This document shows, in pieces, positions 54,696 to 64,000 of a DNA stretch of 64,000 nt. The notes beneath the pieces are model-generated. The model did not search any database, was not told the origin of the DNA, and saw nothing but the letters and a program-made list of their open reading frames with translations. Positions within the stretch are counted from its first letter, which is position 1. Each line of letters begins with the position of its first letter. The DNA is from Pantoea allii (GTDB taxonomy: Bacteria > Pseudomonadota > Gammaproteobacteria > Enterobacterales > Enterobacteriaceae): assembly GCF_002307475.1 (NCBI RefSeq), contig NZ_NTMH01000036.1, positions 62,001 through 126,000 of the forward strand, in the 5' to 3' direction. Made by a program: the position numbers and the translations under genes.

Positions 54696-54980
54696 TTATT
54701 CGGGATTGTGCTCAGCCCTGCCAGAAATCACTGCATAGGTAAAAATCTGGCGACATGCCTGACGGGTTTTCTTTAGCTTGTCGAGAACTCCCCGCTTCTC
54801 CATCTTGCGAAAAACATCAAGCATCTCTTTTGCATTAATGTCTGCAATAGGTCTTTTGCCAATGTGAGGAAAAATATCCTTTTTCAGGTATTCCAGAATA
54901 TCTGTGGCATAACGTTTAGACCACGATAGCTTCTTGTGCTCATGCCACTCAAGAGCGATAAGCTCAAAGCTGTTGTTCAC
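54696..54980 (-). pseudogene. Truncated tyrosine-recombinase integrase (P4 type)
   Basis: 94 codons covering only the N-terminal SAM-like arm-binding domain (LEYLKKDIFPHIGKRPIADI, then ACRQIFTYAVISGRAEHNP). The frame stops where the catalytic domain should begin, so the Arg-His-Arg-Tyr residues are absent. It lies 108 bases from the 3' end of argU and reads in the same direction, as in tRNA-integrated islands. Confidence 0.88.
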
Positions 54981-54996
54981 AGCCAGAATTTTTACG

Positions 54997-55114
54997 GTGA
55001 CCCCGGACCAAAATGGACCAGTTAAAAGATTTATGTTCTGATTTTTAAGGGAAAAGTAGACTTTAAGGGATGTAAAAAGAAGAGAAAGTGGCGCGCCCTA
55101 CAGGATTCGAACCT
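54997..55114 (-). repeat. Proximal attachment-site repeat of the argU island
   Basis: Partner of the repeat at 48001-48118. It includes the last 26 bases of the intact argU tRNA gene and about 92 bases beyond its 3' end. Confidence 0.88.
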
Positions 55115-55165
55115 GTGACCTACGGCTTAGAAGGCCGGTGCTCTATCCAACTGAGCTAAGGGCGC
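55089..55165 (-). tRNA. argU: tRNA-Arg(TCT), argU
   Basis: 77 nt with encoded CCA. The acceptor stem GCGCCC pairs with GGGCGC, the D-arm holds AGCTCAGTTGGATAGAGC, the anticodon TCT is at 55129-55131, and the T-loop is GTTCGAATC. It matches E. coli argU, which also lies near folD and is a known integration site. It decodes the rare codon AGA. Confidence 0.97.
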
Positions 55166-55259
55166 GGAGAGGTTGCGTCGAATTATACGGTTGAACGCTG
55201 TAACGTCAACGTTTTTGCCGCGGTGGCGCGGTAAGTGCCCAGGTAATAACCAATTTCCA

Positions 55260-55763
55260 CTAATGGCGGTCGCGCCAGGCACTGAGCGACACCAGATTAC
55301 TCACCTCGGTAGTTTCCCCTTCCAGCTCAATGCCCTGCTGCGTGACGCGCGCGTTATACTGCTCACGCAGCGCGTTTAGCTCCTGGCTGTCGGGTTCGAG
55401 CTGACGCAGAAAACCCAATGCCAATAATAGTTGCTGACGAGTGAGCGTGGCAGAAAAACCTGCGCCGGTTAACACGCTGTGCCAACGCTGGATATTTTCG
55501 TCGCTGCCATCCACAATCAGTACCTGCCAGATCAAAAGTACCGCCGCACCATTATTTAAATGCGCTTCGTTATCGCCGGCGATGTAATCGGTAAACTCTT
55601 TCGCCGCCTCTTTACCCATCTGCGACAGCATTGATTCAATATGGACCGGCGGCAGTTGCAGCCGCTTGCTGAGCGCCTGCGCAGCATGGCGAGAACCCGC
55701 AGTCAGCAACTGAAATCCTACAACAAGCACCACAGCCAGGGTGGCAATCATTAACCAAATCAT
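55260..55763 (-). CDS. DUF1198-family (YicN-like) membrane-anchored protein
   Basis: 167 residues. One N-terminal helix (MIWLMIATLAVVLVVGFQLL), then a cytoplasmic helical domain with SMLSQMGKEAA, AVLLIWQVLIVDGSDENI and LALGFLRQLEP. This matches E. coli YicN/DUF1198 along its length. Function is unknown. A preceding extra ATG gives one more Met. Confidence 0.88.
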   Translation of the reverse strand: MIWLMIATLAVVLVVGFQLLTAGSRHAAQALSKRLQLPPVHIESMLSQMGKEAAKEFTDYIAGDNEAHLNNGAAVLLIWQVLIVDGSDENIQRWHSVLTGAGFSATLTRQQLLLALGFLRQLEPDSQELNALREQYNARVTQQGIELEGETTEVSNLVSLSAWRDRH

Positions 55764-55937
55764 CACGTCATCCAGTAAATTCCCTGTCTGGCATCATAAG
55801 CGTTAACCCGCACTTTCGTCACGGCTAAATATCGTCAACCACCCTGCAACAAGAATCTCTACCTGACAGCCGGACGCGCTTCTGACAAAATAGGTGCCAT
55901 CCCCGACTTAAACTCAACACAGTGGATTTACGCTCTG

Positions 55938-56804
55938 ATGGCAGCAAAAATTATTGACGGTAAAACGATTGCGCAGCAGGTACGGCTTGAGGTTGCAGAA
56001 AAAGTAAAGCAGCGCCTGGCCGCCGGAAAACGTGCACCGGGTCTGGCAGTCGTTCTGGTGGGTGAGAACCCTGCATCGCAGATCTACGTCGGCAGCAAAC
56101 GCCGCGCCTGTGAAGAAGTGGGCTTTATCTCCCGCTCTTACGATCTGCCCGCCACCACCCGCGAAGCCGAGTTGCTGCAGCTGATCGATAAACTCAACAA
56201 CGATACAGAGATTGACGGCATTCTGGTGCAACTGCCGCTCCCGGCAGGCATTGATAACGTCAAAGTGCTGGAGCGCATCACGCCCGACAAAGATGTAGAC
56301 GGCTTCCATCCCTATAATGTTGGTCGCCTGTGTCAGCGCGCCCCCAAGCTGCGCCCGTGCACGCCGCGCGGCATCGTTACGCTGCTGGAACGCTACAACA
56401 TTGATGCGTACGGCCTGAATGCCGTGGTCGTCGGTGCGTCGAACATCGTGGGTCGTCCAATGAGCATGGAACTGCTGTTAGCGGGCTGCACCACAACCGT
56501 GACGCACCGCTTTACCCGCGATCTGCGCCATCACGTTGAGCATGCCGATCTGCTGATCGTGGCAGTGGGTAAGCCCAACTTTATTCCGGGCGACTGGATC
56601 AAACCGGGTGCGATCGTTATCGATGTCGGTATTAATCGTCTCGAAAACGGTAAAGTCGTCGGTGATGTGAATTTTGACGCCGCCGCTGAGCGCGCCTCTT
56701 ATATCACGCCCGTCCCTGGCGGCGTGGGGCCGATGACGGTAGCAACCTTAATCGAAAATACCTTACAGGCATGTGAAGAGTTCCACGATGGAGAACAGGC
56801 ATAA
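55938..56804 (+). CDS. folD: Bifunctional methylenetetrahydrofolate dehydrogenase/cyclohydrolase
   Basis: 288 residues, full length. Catalytic Tyr and Lys are in [16 protein letters not shown], the folate site has [12 protein letters not shown], the NADP-binding region is [10 protein letters not shown], and the end carries [10 protein letters not shown]. It interconverts 5,10-methylene- and 10-formyl-tetrahydrofolate in cytoplasmic one-carbon metabolism. The stop overlaps the next start by one base. The product is nearly identical to E. coli FolD. Confidence 0.98.
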   Translation: MAAKIIDGKTIAQQVRLEVAEKVKQRLAAGKRAPGLAVVLVGENPASQIYVGSKRRACEEVGFISRSYDLPATTREAELLQLIDKLNNDTEIDGILVQLPLPAGIDNVKVLERITPDKDVDGFHPYNVGRLCQRAPKLRPCTPRGIVTLLERYNIDAYGLNAVVVGASNIVGRPMSMELLLAGCTTTVTHRFTRDLRHHVEHADLLIVAVGKPNFIPGDWIKPGAIVIDVGINRLENGKVVGDVNFDAAAERASYITPVPGGVGPMTVATLIENTLQACEEFHDGEQA

Positions 56805-57016
56805 TGGCGACTTTTTCTTTGGGTAAGTTCCCACACGTTGATCTCTGCGATCTGCTGAAACTTGAAGGCTGGGTGGAAAGCGGTGCACAGGCCAAAGTGG
56901 TGATTGGTGAAGGTGAAGTCCTGGTCGATGGGGAAGTCGAAACCCGTAAGCGCTGCAAAATTCATCAGGGGCAAACAGTTGAGTTTGCCGGGCAGCGCAT
57001 CACCGTCGTTGCCTGA
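56804..57016 (+). CDS. ybcJ: S4-like RNA-binding protein YbcJ
   Basis: 70 residues, full length, with the S4-type motif LLKLEGWVESGAQAKVVIGEGEV and an ending FAGQRITVV. It is thought to bind RNA. It is translationally coupled to folD through a TAATG overlap, as in E. coli. A GC-rich hairpin at 57023-57042 follows. Confidence 0.93.
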   Translation: MATFSLGKFPHVDLCDLLKLEGWVESGAQAKVVIGEGEVLVDGEVETRKRCKIHQGQTVEFAGQRITVVA

Positions 57017-57022
57017 TCGTCA

Positions 57023-57042
57023 GGTGCCCCGCTCGGGGCGCC
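57023..57042. terminator. GC-rich hairpin between convergent genes
   Basis: GGTGCCCC (57023-57030) pairs with GGGGCGCC (57035-57042), with one G-T wobble. It lies between the ybcJ stop and the convergent ATPase stop. Confidence 0.55.
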
Positions 57043-58155
57043 TTAAAGCTGTGCTTCTCCCACTATCCGTGTTTCCCCATTCATCTGCTCCAGCTCAATG
57101 TGATTCACCTCTGCATGCTGCGCAATCAGCGCGGCCAGCCTGGGTGAATGGCTGGTGATCCACAACTGACTAAACTGACTGGCTTCGGCAATCAGTGCCG
57201 CCAGGGCCGGTAGCAGATCCTCATGCAGGCTGTTCTCGGGTTCGTTGAGCGCCATAAAGGCTGGCGGGCGCGGGCTGAGCAGCGCGACCACAAGGCACAG
57301 GAAACGCAGCGTCCCGTCAGAGAACTCGGCGCTTTCCAGCGGACGCAAAATGCCCTGTCGCCGCATCAGCATCTGGAAACGACCGTTCTGGACATCCACC
57401 TGAAATTTGGTGTCAGGGAAGGCTTTAGCTATCACCTTATAAAGCAACTCATGATGACCCCGTTCGACAATGGTTGCCCATGCCGCCGCGAGGTTAGCGC
57501 CATCGTGCGCCAGAATAGGGGCGCGCACGCCAATTTGCGGCGCACGAATCGGCGAACCGGGCCAGACGGCAAACTCATGATAGAAGCGCCACTGGCGCAG
57601 ACGTTCACGCATCTGAGAAAGTTCGGGATAGCGGTGTGGCTCACCAAGTTGACCAAACAGGGACTCTTCGGGATGCAGTACCGCCGGATAGCTTACGCGC
57701 TCTCCCTCTACATTGTGTAAAAAGGCGGTCTGATTCGTGCGCTGCATAATGCAGGAAGAAGGACGTCGCTGCTGGCCACTAAGCCAGATGTGTTCTTCTT
57801 TGACCAGCGGATCGAGGTTGAACAGGCTGGTCTCAAGCTTCTGAGGAAACCCCACCGCAAGCTCAAAATCCATGTCATCCATCAGGACCGAAAGGATGAG
57901 TCGGCTGGCATCCTGACGACGAGCGCTGCGATGCAGTTCCCCTGCCCACATGACTTTTTGAATCCCGCCCTCTTCTGCCAGCGCTAACGCCAGGCGACCA
58001 TTGGCGGCCTCGTGCAGCAGGCGCACCGCCTTATACAGGTTGGATTTGCCACAGCCGTTCGGTCCACTTACCACGTTCAGTTGCTGAAGCGGCAGAATCA
58101 GATCACGTACCGAACGAAAACCACGAAGGTGAATCTGTTTTATCGTCATAGACAA
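57043..58155 (-). CDS. RecF/OLD-like AAA family ATPase
   Basis: 370 residues. Walker A is GPNGCGKSNLYK. A signature-like region EFSDGTLRFLCLVVALL precedes the Walker B-like ALNEPENSLHEDLL, in which the first residue is Asn-Glu rather than Asp-Glu. The H-loop is WITSHSPRLAAL. The protein is an ABC-type ATPase of the RecF/OLD/SMC group without a nuclease domain. Role unknown; it has no operon partner here. Confidence 0.85.
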   Translation of the reverse strand: MSMTIKQIHLRGFRSVRDLILPLQQLNVVSGPNGCGKSNLYKAVRLLHEAANGRLALALAEEGGIQKVMWAGELHRSARRQDASRLILSVLMDDMDFELAVGFPQKLETSLFNLDPLVKEEHIWLSGQQRRPSSCIMQRTNQTAFLHNVEGERVSYPAVLHPEESLFGQLGEPHRYPELSQMRERLRQWRFYHEFAVWPGSPIRAPQIGVRAPILAHDGANLAAAWATIVERGHHELLYKVIAKAFPDTKFQVDVQNGRFQMLMRRQGILRPLESAEFSDGTLRFLCLVVALLSPRPPAFMALNEPENSLHEDLLPALAALIAEASQFSQLWITSHSPRLAALIAQHAEVNHIELEQMNGETRIVGEAQL

Positions 58156-58191
58156 AAAAGGGCGATGGCTCGCCCTCTCCTGTGTTGCCGG

Positions 58192-59577
58192 TTATTTGCG
58201 TCGCCAACTGGAGCCCTGGGGGCCATCTTCGACAATCACACCAAGCGCGTTCAGCTTGTCGCGGGCCACATCGGCCTGCGCCCAGTCTTTAGCCGCGCGC
58301 GCATCAGCACGGGCTTTCACCCAGTGTTCGATTTCCGCCACTTCATCATCATTGCCCTGTGCGCTGCTTTGCAGAAACACTTCTGGCTCCTGTTGCAGAA
58401 TACCCAGCACGTTGGCGATTTCACGGAGCTTAGCGGCCAACGCATTGGCTGCCGTCATGTCTTCGCTTTTCAGACGGTTCACTTCACGCGCCATGTCGAA
58501 CAGCACGGAATAGGCTTCCGGGGTGTTAAAATCATCGTCCATCGCCTCGCGGAAACGGGCCTCGAAGGCTTCGCCGCCGTGGGCAACCACGTTACGATCG
58601 GTATGACGTAGCGCGGTATAAAGACGTTCCAGCGCCGCGCGTGCCTGGTTCAGGTTGTCTTCGCCATAGTTGAGCTGGCTACGATAGTGACCAGACATCA
58701 GGAAGTAGCGCACCGTTTCGGCATCGTAATGCTGCAGCACGTCGCGCACGGTAAAGAAGTTATTCAGCGACTTCGACATCTTTTCACGGTCAATCATCAC
58801 CATGCCGGAGTGCATCCAGTAATTCACATACGGGCCATCATGGGCGCAGGTGGACTGGGCGATTTCGTTTTCGTGATGCGGGAACATCAGGTCAGAGCCG
58901 CCGCCGTGAATGTCGAAATGCGCACCAAGCTGTTTGCAGTTCATGGCGGAACACTCAATGTGCCAGCCCGGACGACCCTGGCCCCAGGGCGAAGGCCATG
59001 AGGGTTCGTCCGCTTTAGACATTTTCCACAGGACGAAATCCATGGGATTACGCTTCACATCCGCCACTTCGACGCGGGCACCGGCCTGAAGCTGGTCCAG
59101 ATCCTGACGCGACAGCGCACCGTAGTCCACGTCACTCAGCACATCGAACATCACGTCGCCGTTATCCGCAACATAGGCATGACCACGGGCAATCAGCTTT
59201 TCCACCAGTTCGACGATTTCAGGAATATGGCGCGTGGCGCGCGGTTCTAAATCCGGCGGTAAGATGCCCAGTGCATCAAAATCGCTGTGCATTTCGGCGA
59301 TCATACGATTGGTCAGGGTTTCGATGCTCTCGCCGTTCTCGTTGGCGCGCTTGATAATTTTGTCATCGATGTCGGTAATATTGCGCACATAATTCACGTC
59401 ATAACCGACGTAACGCAGATAGCGCGATACCACATCAAAAGCCACAAACGTGCGCCCGTGCCCAATGTGACAGAGGTCATACACCGTGATGCCGCAGACA
59501 TACATGCCGATTTTGCCAGCATGAATAGGGGTAAATTCCTCTTTTTGTCGACTCAGGGTGTTATAAATCTTCAGCAT
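58192..59577 (-). CDS. cysS: Cysteinyl-tRNA synthetase
   Basis: 461 residues, full length. Class I signatures CHIGHGR (HIGH) and REKMSKS (KMSKS) are present, as are the zinc-site Cys residues (one in [11 protein letters not shown]). It charges tRNA-Cys. Divergent from ppiB, with the usual E. coli gene order. Confidence 0.98.
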   Translation of the reverse strand: MLKIYNTLSRQKEEFTPIHAGKIGMYVCGITVYDLCHIGHGRTFVAFDVVSRYLRYVGYDVNYVRNITDIDDKIIKRANENGESIETLTNRMIAEMHSDFDALGILPPDLEPRATRHIPEIVELVEKLIARGHAYVADNGDVMFDVLSDVDYGALSRQDLDQLQAGARVEVADVKRNPMDFVLWKMSKADEPSWPSPWGQGRPGWHIECSAMNCKQLGAHFDIHGGGSDLMFPHHENEIAQSTCAHDGPYVNYWMHSGMVMIDREKMSKSLNNFFTVRDVLQHYDAETVRYFLMSGHYRSQLNYGEDNLNQARAALERLYTALRHTDRNVVAHGGEAFEARFREAMDDDFNTPEAYSVLFDMAREVNRLKSEDMTAANALAAKLREIANVLGILQQEPEVFLQSSAQGNDDEVAEIEHWVKARADARAAKDWAQADVARDKLNALGVIVEDGPQGSSWRRK

Positions 59578-59791
59578 TGGGGTTTCCGTAGTAAGCGTGC
59601 GTAACGCACCGTTTTAAGTATCCTGATATTGTGCCGTATTTTTATCTGTCACGCGATGCAAAGCAAGCCAACTGCGCAGCCTGGCTGACGTATTATCGGA
59701 AATTATGATATAAGAACGTTCGAGAAAAAGGCGTGTGCACCCTAACAGCGCACCCTATGCTACTGACGACAACCTTTACAGGACGAAAAAA

Positions 59792-60286
59792 ATGGTAACT
59801 TTCCAGACTAACCATGGCGATATCGTGATCAAGACCTTCGATGACAAAGCGCCCGCAACCGTAAAGAACTTCCTGGATTACTGCCGTGAAGGTTTCTACG
59901 ACAACACCATTTTCCACCGTGTGATTAACGGCTTTATGATTCAGGGCGGCGGTTTTGAGCCTGGCATGAAGCAGAAAGCCACCAAAGAAGAGATCCGTAA
60001 CGAAGCCAGCAACGGCCTGAAAAACACCAAAGGTACGCTGGCGATGGCGCGTACCTCTGCACCGCACTCTGCGACCGCACAGTTTTTCATTAACGTGGCT
60101 GACAACGACTTCCTGAACTTCCGTGACGAAAGCCTGCAGGGCTGGGGTTACTGTGTGTTTGCAGAAGTGGTTGAAGGTATGGATGTGGTTGAGAAAATCA
60201 AAGCCGTTTCAACCGGCCGCAGCGGTATGCACCAGGACGTACCGAAAGATGACGTGATCATTCAGAAAGTGACCGTCAGCGAGTAA
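59792..60286 (+). CDS. ppiB: Peptidyl-prolyl cis-trans isomerase B (cyclophilin)
   Basis: 164 residues from the ATG at 59792, preceded by ACAGGACG. Cyclophilin landmarks are [32 protein letters not shown] and [11 protein letters not shown]. It catalyses proline isomerisation in the cytoplasm. Its stop codon overlaps the lpxH start by one base. Confidence 0.98.
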   Translation: MVTFQTNHGDIVIKTFDDKAPATVKNFLDYCREGFYDNTIFHRVINGFMIQGGGFEPGMKQKATKEEIRNEASNGLKNTKGTLAMARTSAPHSATAQFFINVADNDFLNFRDESLQGWGYCVFAEVVEGMDVVEKIKAVSTGRSGMHQDVPKDDVIIQKVTVSE

Positions 60287-61002
60287 TGCCGCGCACGCTG
60301 TTTATCGCAGATCTTCATCTGTGTCAGGAAGAACCGGCGATCACCGCCGGTTTTCTGCATTTTTTACAGCGCGAAGCCCCCCACTGCGACGCGCTCTATA
60401 TTCTGGGCGATCTGTTTGAAGCCTGGATCGGCGATGACGATCCTAATCCCCTGCATCAACAGGTCGCTGAAGCCCTGCGTGCCGTGCCCGTTCCACTGTA
60501 TTTTATCCACGGCAACCGCGACTTCTTGATCGGCCAACGCTTTGCCCGCGCCAGTGGCATGACGCTCTTGCCTGAAGAGCGCGTGCTGACGCTTTACGGC
60601 CATCGACTGCTGATTATGCACGGCGACACACTGTGCACCGACGATGCTGGCTACCTGCAGTTCCGTGCCAAAGTGCACAATCCCTGGATTCAACGCCTGT
60701 TCCTGGCGCTGCCGCTGTTTATTCGCAAACGCATTGCAGAACGCATGCGCGCCAACAGTAAACAGGCCAATCAGCATAAGTCGCTGGAGATTATGGATGT
60801 GAATCAGCAGGCCGTCGTGGAAGCCATGTTGCGTCAGCAGGTGCCGTTGCTGATTCATGGTCATACGCACCGCCCGGCGATTCACGATCTGTCGCTAAAT
60901 GGCGAACGCGCGCAGCGTGCCGTACTGGGTGCCTGGCACAGCCGTGGATCAATGATTCAACTGGATGCCAGCGGGATTCAACTGATCGATTTCGACTTCT
61001 GA
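60286..61002 (+). CDS. lpxH: UDP-2,3-diacylglucosamine diphosphatase
   Basis: 238 residues. Metallophosphoesterase motifs [29 protein letters not shown] and [10 protein letters not shown] are all present. It cleaves UDP-2,3-diacylglucosamine to lipid X in lipid A synthesis at the inner membrane. Coupled to ppiB by a TAATG overlap. The last 25 bases overlap the convergent DUF2254 gene. Confidence 0.98.
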   Translation: MPRTLFIADLHLCQEEPAITAGFLHFLQREAPHCDALYILGDLFEAWIGDDDPNPLHQQVAEALRAVPVPLYFIHGNRDFLIGQRFARASGMTLLPEERVLTLYGHRLLIMHGDTLCTDDAGYLQFRAKVHNPWIQRLFLALPLFIRKRIAERMRANSKQANQHKSLEIMDVNQQAVVEAMLRQQVPLLIHGHTHRPAIHDLSLNGERAQRAVLGAWHSRGSMIQLDASGIQLIDFDF

Positions 61003-62300
61003 CAGGGCCAATCGGTTAGCTTCTCATCCTGGAAGGGATGGGGATAGTCTGCGCCAAATTGTTCGCGCCATGTGCGCTCAATTCGTGCTCTGTCCGTCTG
61101 GATGATCTCTTCCCGCGCCAGGTATGCCATGGCTTCATGCGCATGGCGCAACGCTGCAGCCTGATACGCATCAGGCCAGGCGACAGACAACATTCCCAGC
61201 GCCTTAAGTAACCGTAACTGCACCTCTTTTATCGCCGCGCCGTCTCGCGCTACAGGGGAGAAAAAATCATCGAATAATGCGTCTACTGACAAGGGCGCGA
61301 CGTGAATGGCGGGGTAGATCACCGTTGGCACCGCACATTCGCGTGCATAGCAGGAGAGTATTCTGACGGCTCGCCCGATCACATCGATGGCGGTGCCAGG
61401 GTCATTAGTCGCAGGCGACAGCGCACGCGAGGCGATTTCTGCCATCACGCACAGGCAAAAACGGGGATCCTGCGCGAAAGTGCGAGACGCGGCTATTGTC
61501 AGGGCAGACAACATCAGTTTGCGTTGTTCCGCAGACAGGGCGTGGGTGACAAACATGGCCGGGCGGGCGGGATGAACAAAAAATCCGGGTTGCGCGACCA
61601 AGTAAATATGTACAGGGCTGTCTTTAATCGCCTTATGTAGCCTGTCCATATCAATATGCTGAACATAGCCAATAGCGTCCGAATAAACAGCAAACGTGCC
61701 CGCAGGTTGACGATCGCTTTCCCGCCAGGGCCTGGCGCCGAAACAAGAGGATTGAGCTCGCGCGCTAAAAACATCAAGCGCCATGCGTTCCACACGTGAG
61801 GTCGTTTCATCAACGCTGCCAAGCGAGGTGAGATGGTGAATCCAGCGCAGAAGCGTCACCAGAATTAATGCAATGACCACCAGCGTGACCGCAAACAGAA
61901 TCACTCGCCCCTGTTCACCATAAGCTCCCATATTCAGTGCGATGATGCCGACCAGACTAAACAGGAATGAGCCAATAAAGGTCGCGAGAACATTTTGTGT
62001 TGTACTGTCTTCAACGACCAGTTTCGTGGCTCGCGGCGTAACATGTGTGGTTGCTGAACCAAACGCCCCTACCATCGTACTTAAGGAAAACGTGGTGACC
62101 GCCAGCATGCTGGACGCCAGAATATTCAGGATATTGTCCACCGCGTCAGCACCGACTTTTACCGAAACCGAGGGTGGAATCGCAGATTTAAAGACAATCG
62201 AGGCCAGGGCGCTGACAACTGCAGCAAGGGCAAATAAAGTTGCCCTGAACCACAGTTTCCTGCCTGTTTGTCTGAAAATCAGTTGCCAGCGTGAAATCAT
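60978..62300 (-). CDS. DUF2254 membrane protein
   Basis: 440 residues from the ATG at 62300, which has AGAGGAACAGG upstream; the frame opens at 62372. Four N-terminal membrane helices, with [19 protein letters not shown] and the [25 protein letters not shown] block ([11 protein letters not shown]) that identifies DUF2254, then a cytoplasmic domain with [12 protein letters not shown]. The function is unknown. The overlap with lpxH at the 3' end is unusual but short. Confidence 0.9.
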   Translation of the reverse strand: MISRWQLIFRQTGRKLWFRATLFALAAVVSALASIVFKSAIPPSVSVKVGADAVDNILNILASSMLAVTTFSLSTMVGAFGSATTHVTPRATKLVVEDSTTQNVLATFIGSFLFSLVGIIALNMGAYGEQGRVILFAVTLVVIALILVTLLRWIHHLTSLGSVDETTSRVERMALDVFSARAQSSCFGARPWRESDRQPAGTFAVYSDAIGYVQHIDMDRLHKAIKDSPVHIYLVAQPGFFVHPARPAMFVTHALSAEQRKLMLSALTIAASRTFAQDPRFCLCVMAEIASRALSPATNDPGTAIDVIGRAVRILSCYARECAVPTVIYPAIHVAPLSVDALFDDFFSPVARDGAAIKEVQLRLLKALGMLSVAWPDAYQAAALRHAHEAMAYLAREEIIQTDRARIERTWREQFGADYPHPFQDEKLTDWPCQKSKSIS

Positions 62301-62468
62301 CCTGTTCCTCTTTGTGTCAGTTAACGTCATTCCTTGCCAGCCGGGTGCAGCACGGCTCATCATGTCAGTCACCTTGCAACACTGTTAACTAAAGTTCAGC
62401 GTTTCTCGCGCGTCAACGTCAGAGAACAGAATGTCGATAAAACCCTAAAAGCACCACGTGTAATCCCG

Positions 62469-62484
62469 ACGCAACCGTTTTCCT
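62469..62484 (+). promoter_or_regulatory. PurR operator upstream of purE
   Basis: ACGCAACCGTTTTCCT fits the PurR consensus ACGCAAACGTTTTCNT with one difference. It lies 84 bases before the purE start, the expected place for purine repression of purEK. Confidence 0.88.
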
Positions 62485-62567
62485 TGTGCGCTTCCCATGC
62501 TATTCTCTGTGCCCTTCAAAACCTGTCCGCCTGGTCAGGTGTGTTTTCATTCACAGGAGTTGACCGC

Positions 62568-63077
62568 ATGTCGTCGAATGCCGCCCCGGCCCGCATCGCT
62601 GTTGTTATGGGTTCCAAAAGTGACTGGTCCACCATGCAGTTCGCTGCGGAAATCCTCTCCAGCCTGGACGTGCCCTTCCATGTGGAAGTGGTTTCAGCGC
62701 ACCGTACCCCAGACAAGCTGTTTAGCTTTGCCGAAACGGCCGCAGATAAAGGCTTTCAGGTCATTATTGCCGGTGCCGGTGGCGCGGCGCACCTGCCTGG
62801 CATGCTGGCGGCAAAAACGCTGCTGCCGGTGCTGGGCGTGCCGGTACAGAGCGCAGCACTGAGCGGCATCGACAGCCTCTACTCTATTGTGCAAATGCCG
62901 CGCGGCATCCCGGTGGGTACGCTGGCGATTGGTAAAGCCGGTGCCGCTAATGCGGCATTGCTGGCTGCGCAGATTCTGGCGATTCACGACAGCGCGCTCG
63001 CATCTCGTCTGGCCAACTGGCGTCAGGCGCAGACCGATGAGGTGCTGGCTAACCCGGACCCGCGGGAGGAAGCATGA
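62568..63077 (+). CDS. purE: N5-carboxyaminoimidazole ribonucleotide mutase
   Basis: 169 residues from the ATG at 62568, which has ACAGGAG upstream. [17 protein letters not shown] and [11 protein letters not shown] are the class I PurE motifs. It moves the carboxylate of N5-CAIR to give CAIR in purine synthesis. The stop overlaps purK by four bases, so the two are coupled. Confidence 0.98.
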   Translation: MSSNAAPARIAVVMGSKSDWSTMQFAAEILSSLDVPFHVEVVSAHRTPDKLFSFAETAADKGFQVIIAGAGGAAHLPGMLAAKTLLPVLGVPVQSAALSGIDSLYSIVQMPRGIPVGTLAIGKAGAANAALLAAQILAIHDSALASRLANWRQAQTDEVLANPDPREEA

Positions 63078-64000
63078 AGCCGGTTTGTGTACTGGGTAAT
63101 GGTCAGCTTGGCCGCATGTTACGCCAGGCGGGCGAGCCGATGGGCATTGCTGTGCATCCGGTGGGCCTGGATGCCGATCCCGCCGCCCTGCCTATAGCAG
63201 AAAGCGTGATTACCGCCGAGATCGAACGCTGGCCGGAAACGGCACTGACGCGTGAACTGGCGTCTCATTCAGCCTTTGTGAACCGGGATATTTTCCCGCG
63301 TCTGGCCGATCGCCTGACGCAAAAACAACTGCTGGACCAGCTCAATCTGGCCACCGCGCCCTGGCAACTGCTGGCAGACAAGGGCGAATGGCCCGCCGTT
63401 TTCAGTCGTCTGGGTGAGCTGGCAATTGTTAAACGTCGCACCGGTGGCTATGACGGCCGCGGTCAGTGGCGATTACGCGCCAACGAAACAGCAACCTTAC
63501 CCGACGACTGCTACGGCGAGTGCATCGTCGAGCAGGGCATTAACTTCTCAGGTGAAGTGTCGCTGGTCGGCGCGCGCGGTCACGATGGCAGCACCGTATT
63601 TTATCCCCTGACACATAATCTCCATGAAGACGGCATTCTGCGCACCAGCGTCGCCTTCCCGCAGGCGGATGCGCTACAGCAGCAACAGGCTGAAGCGATG
63701 CTGAGCGCTATCCTGCACGAGCTGAACTATGTTGGCGTGATGGCAATGGAATGTTTTGTCACACCGCAGGGTTTGCTGATCAATGAACTGGCTCCCAGAG
63801 TGCACAACAGCGGACACTGGACGCAGAATGGCGCATCAATCAGCCAGTTTGAACTGCACCTGCGTGCGATTCTGAATCTGGCCTTACCCCAGCCGGTGGT
63901 GATTGCGCCCTCAGTGATGGTCAATCTGATTGGCACCGCCATCAATCCAGACTGGCTGCAGCAGCCGCTTGTGCATTTGCACTGGTACGACAAAGCGGTG
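63074..64000 (+). CDS. purK: N5-carboxyaminoimidazole ribonucleotide synthase, 5' part
   Basis: The first 309 codons; the gene runs off the window. [15 protein letters not shown] opens the ATP-grasp enzyme, [12 protein letters not shown] is the ATP loop, and [15 protein letters not shown] is the metal and active-site block. It makes N5-CAIR from AIR, bicarbonate and ATP. It starts within the purE stop codon (ATGA). Confidence 0.97.
   Translation, partial: MKPVCVLGNGQLGRMLRQAGEPMGIAVHPVGLDADPAALPIAESVITAEIERWPETALTRELASHSAFVNRDIFPRLADRLTQKQLLDQLNLATAPWQLLADKGEWPAVFSRLGELAIVKRRTGGYDGRGQWRLRANETATLPDDCYGECIVEQGINFSGEVSLVGARGHDGSTVFYPLTHNLHEDGILRTSVAFPQADALQQQQAEAMLSAILHELNYVGVMAMECFVTPQGLLINELAPRVHNSGHWTQNGASISQFELHLRAILNLALPQPVVIAPSVMVNLIGTAINPDWLQQPLVHLHWYDKAV

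Larger units (their letters stand above)
48119..54996. mobile_element. Decayed genomic island integrated at argU
   Basis: Bounded by the 118-bp direct repeats, with an integrase fragment next to the tRNA. It holds a DUF3289/DUF943 pair, a truncated DUF3828 gene, an IS3-family insertion, a gene tail and a large membrane protein. Composition is AT-rich against the folD side. With the integrase truncated it should no longer move by itself. Confidence 0.82.

Noticed and set aside
1..64000. CRISPR arrays, rRNA genes or a prophage structural block
   Set aside because: No regularly spaced short repeats, no rRNA sequence and no capsid, tail or terminase genes were seen.

Overview
The window looks like a chromosome segment of a plant-associated enterobacterium, most likely Erwiniaceae (Erwinia/Pantoea group). 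The right flank carries the core run argU tRNA - DUF1198 - folD - ybcJ - AAA ATPase - cysS - ppiB - lpxH - DUF2254 - purE - purK. These proteins are close to E. coli in sequence, and a PurR box precedes purE. A secreted GH28 polygalacturonase, an AraE-type transporter, an IS1222-like element and a large Rhs locus fit a plant-associated lifestyle. The genus is inferred, not proven.

Layout. 1-3.6 kb: a sugar operon (DUF1537 kinase, cut by the left edge; KdgT-type permease; orphan sorbitol-type PTS IIA; RpiB/EryI-type isomerase; transaldolase). It can be read as a route from a four-carbon substrate to erythrose-4-phosphate and the pentose phosphate pathway. 3.8-8.2 kb: single genes (secreted protein, GH28, methyltransferase, DUF2268 peptidase, DUF6694 lipoprotein). 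8.8-9.4 kb: an IS200-type element whose transposase is broken by an in-frame TGA. 9.6-22.4 kb: a minus-strand chaperone-usher (Mrp/pi-like) fimbrial cluster with a major pilin, one usher, two chaperones, seven intact minor or other pilins, two MrpH-like tip adhesins, one decayed pilin and an embedded EAL-domain protein. 23-34.9 kb: araE, two unrelated 2H phosphoesterase-like proteins, GNAT, YdhS-like flavoprotein, a secreted beta-sandwich candidate, a coiled-coil membrane-fusion-like protein beside a broken gene, an OppA-type binding protein and small lipoproteins.

35.0-43.9 kb: a polymorphic toxin locus. An Eag chaperone and a 1400-residue PAAR-Rhs effector with an HNH (EHHH-type) tip are followed by an immunity gene. 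Then come displaced pieces: a decayed second EHHH tip with its own immunity gene, a WHH-type tip on a 486-bp copy of the Rhs core end with a DUF7716-like immunity gene, a third tip with a helical-repeat immunity gene, and a decayed partial duplicate of that third tip.

44-47.8 kb: a small membrane peptide, an unknown protein, a GT39-type glycosyltransferase and a membrane-anchored unknown. 48.0-55.1 kb: a decayed genomic island at argU, bounded by 118-bp direct repeats that include the tRNA 3' end. It holds a DUF3289/DUF943 pair, a truncated DUF3828 gene, an IS3-family insertion, a 926-residue multi-pass membrane protein of unknown function and an integrase fragment. The best candidates for something new are the sugar operon, the stacked Rhs tip array and the large membrane protein in the argU island.
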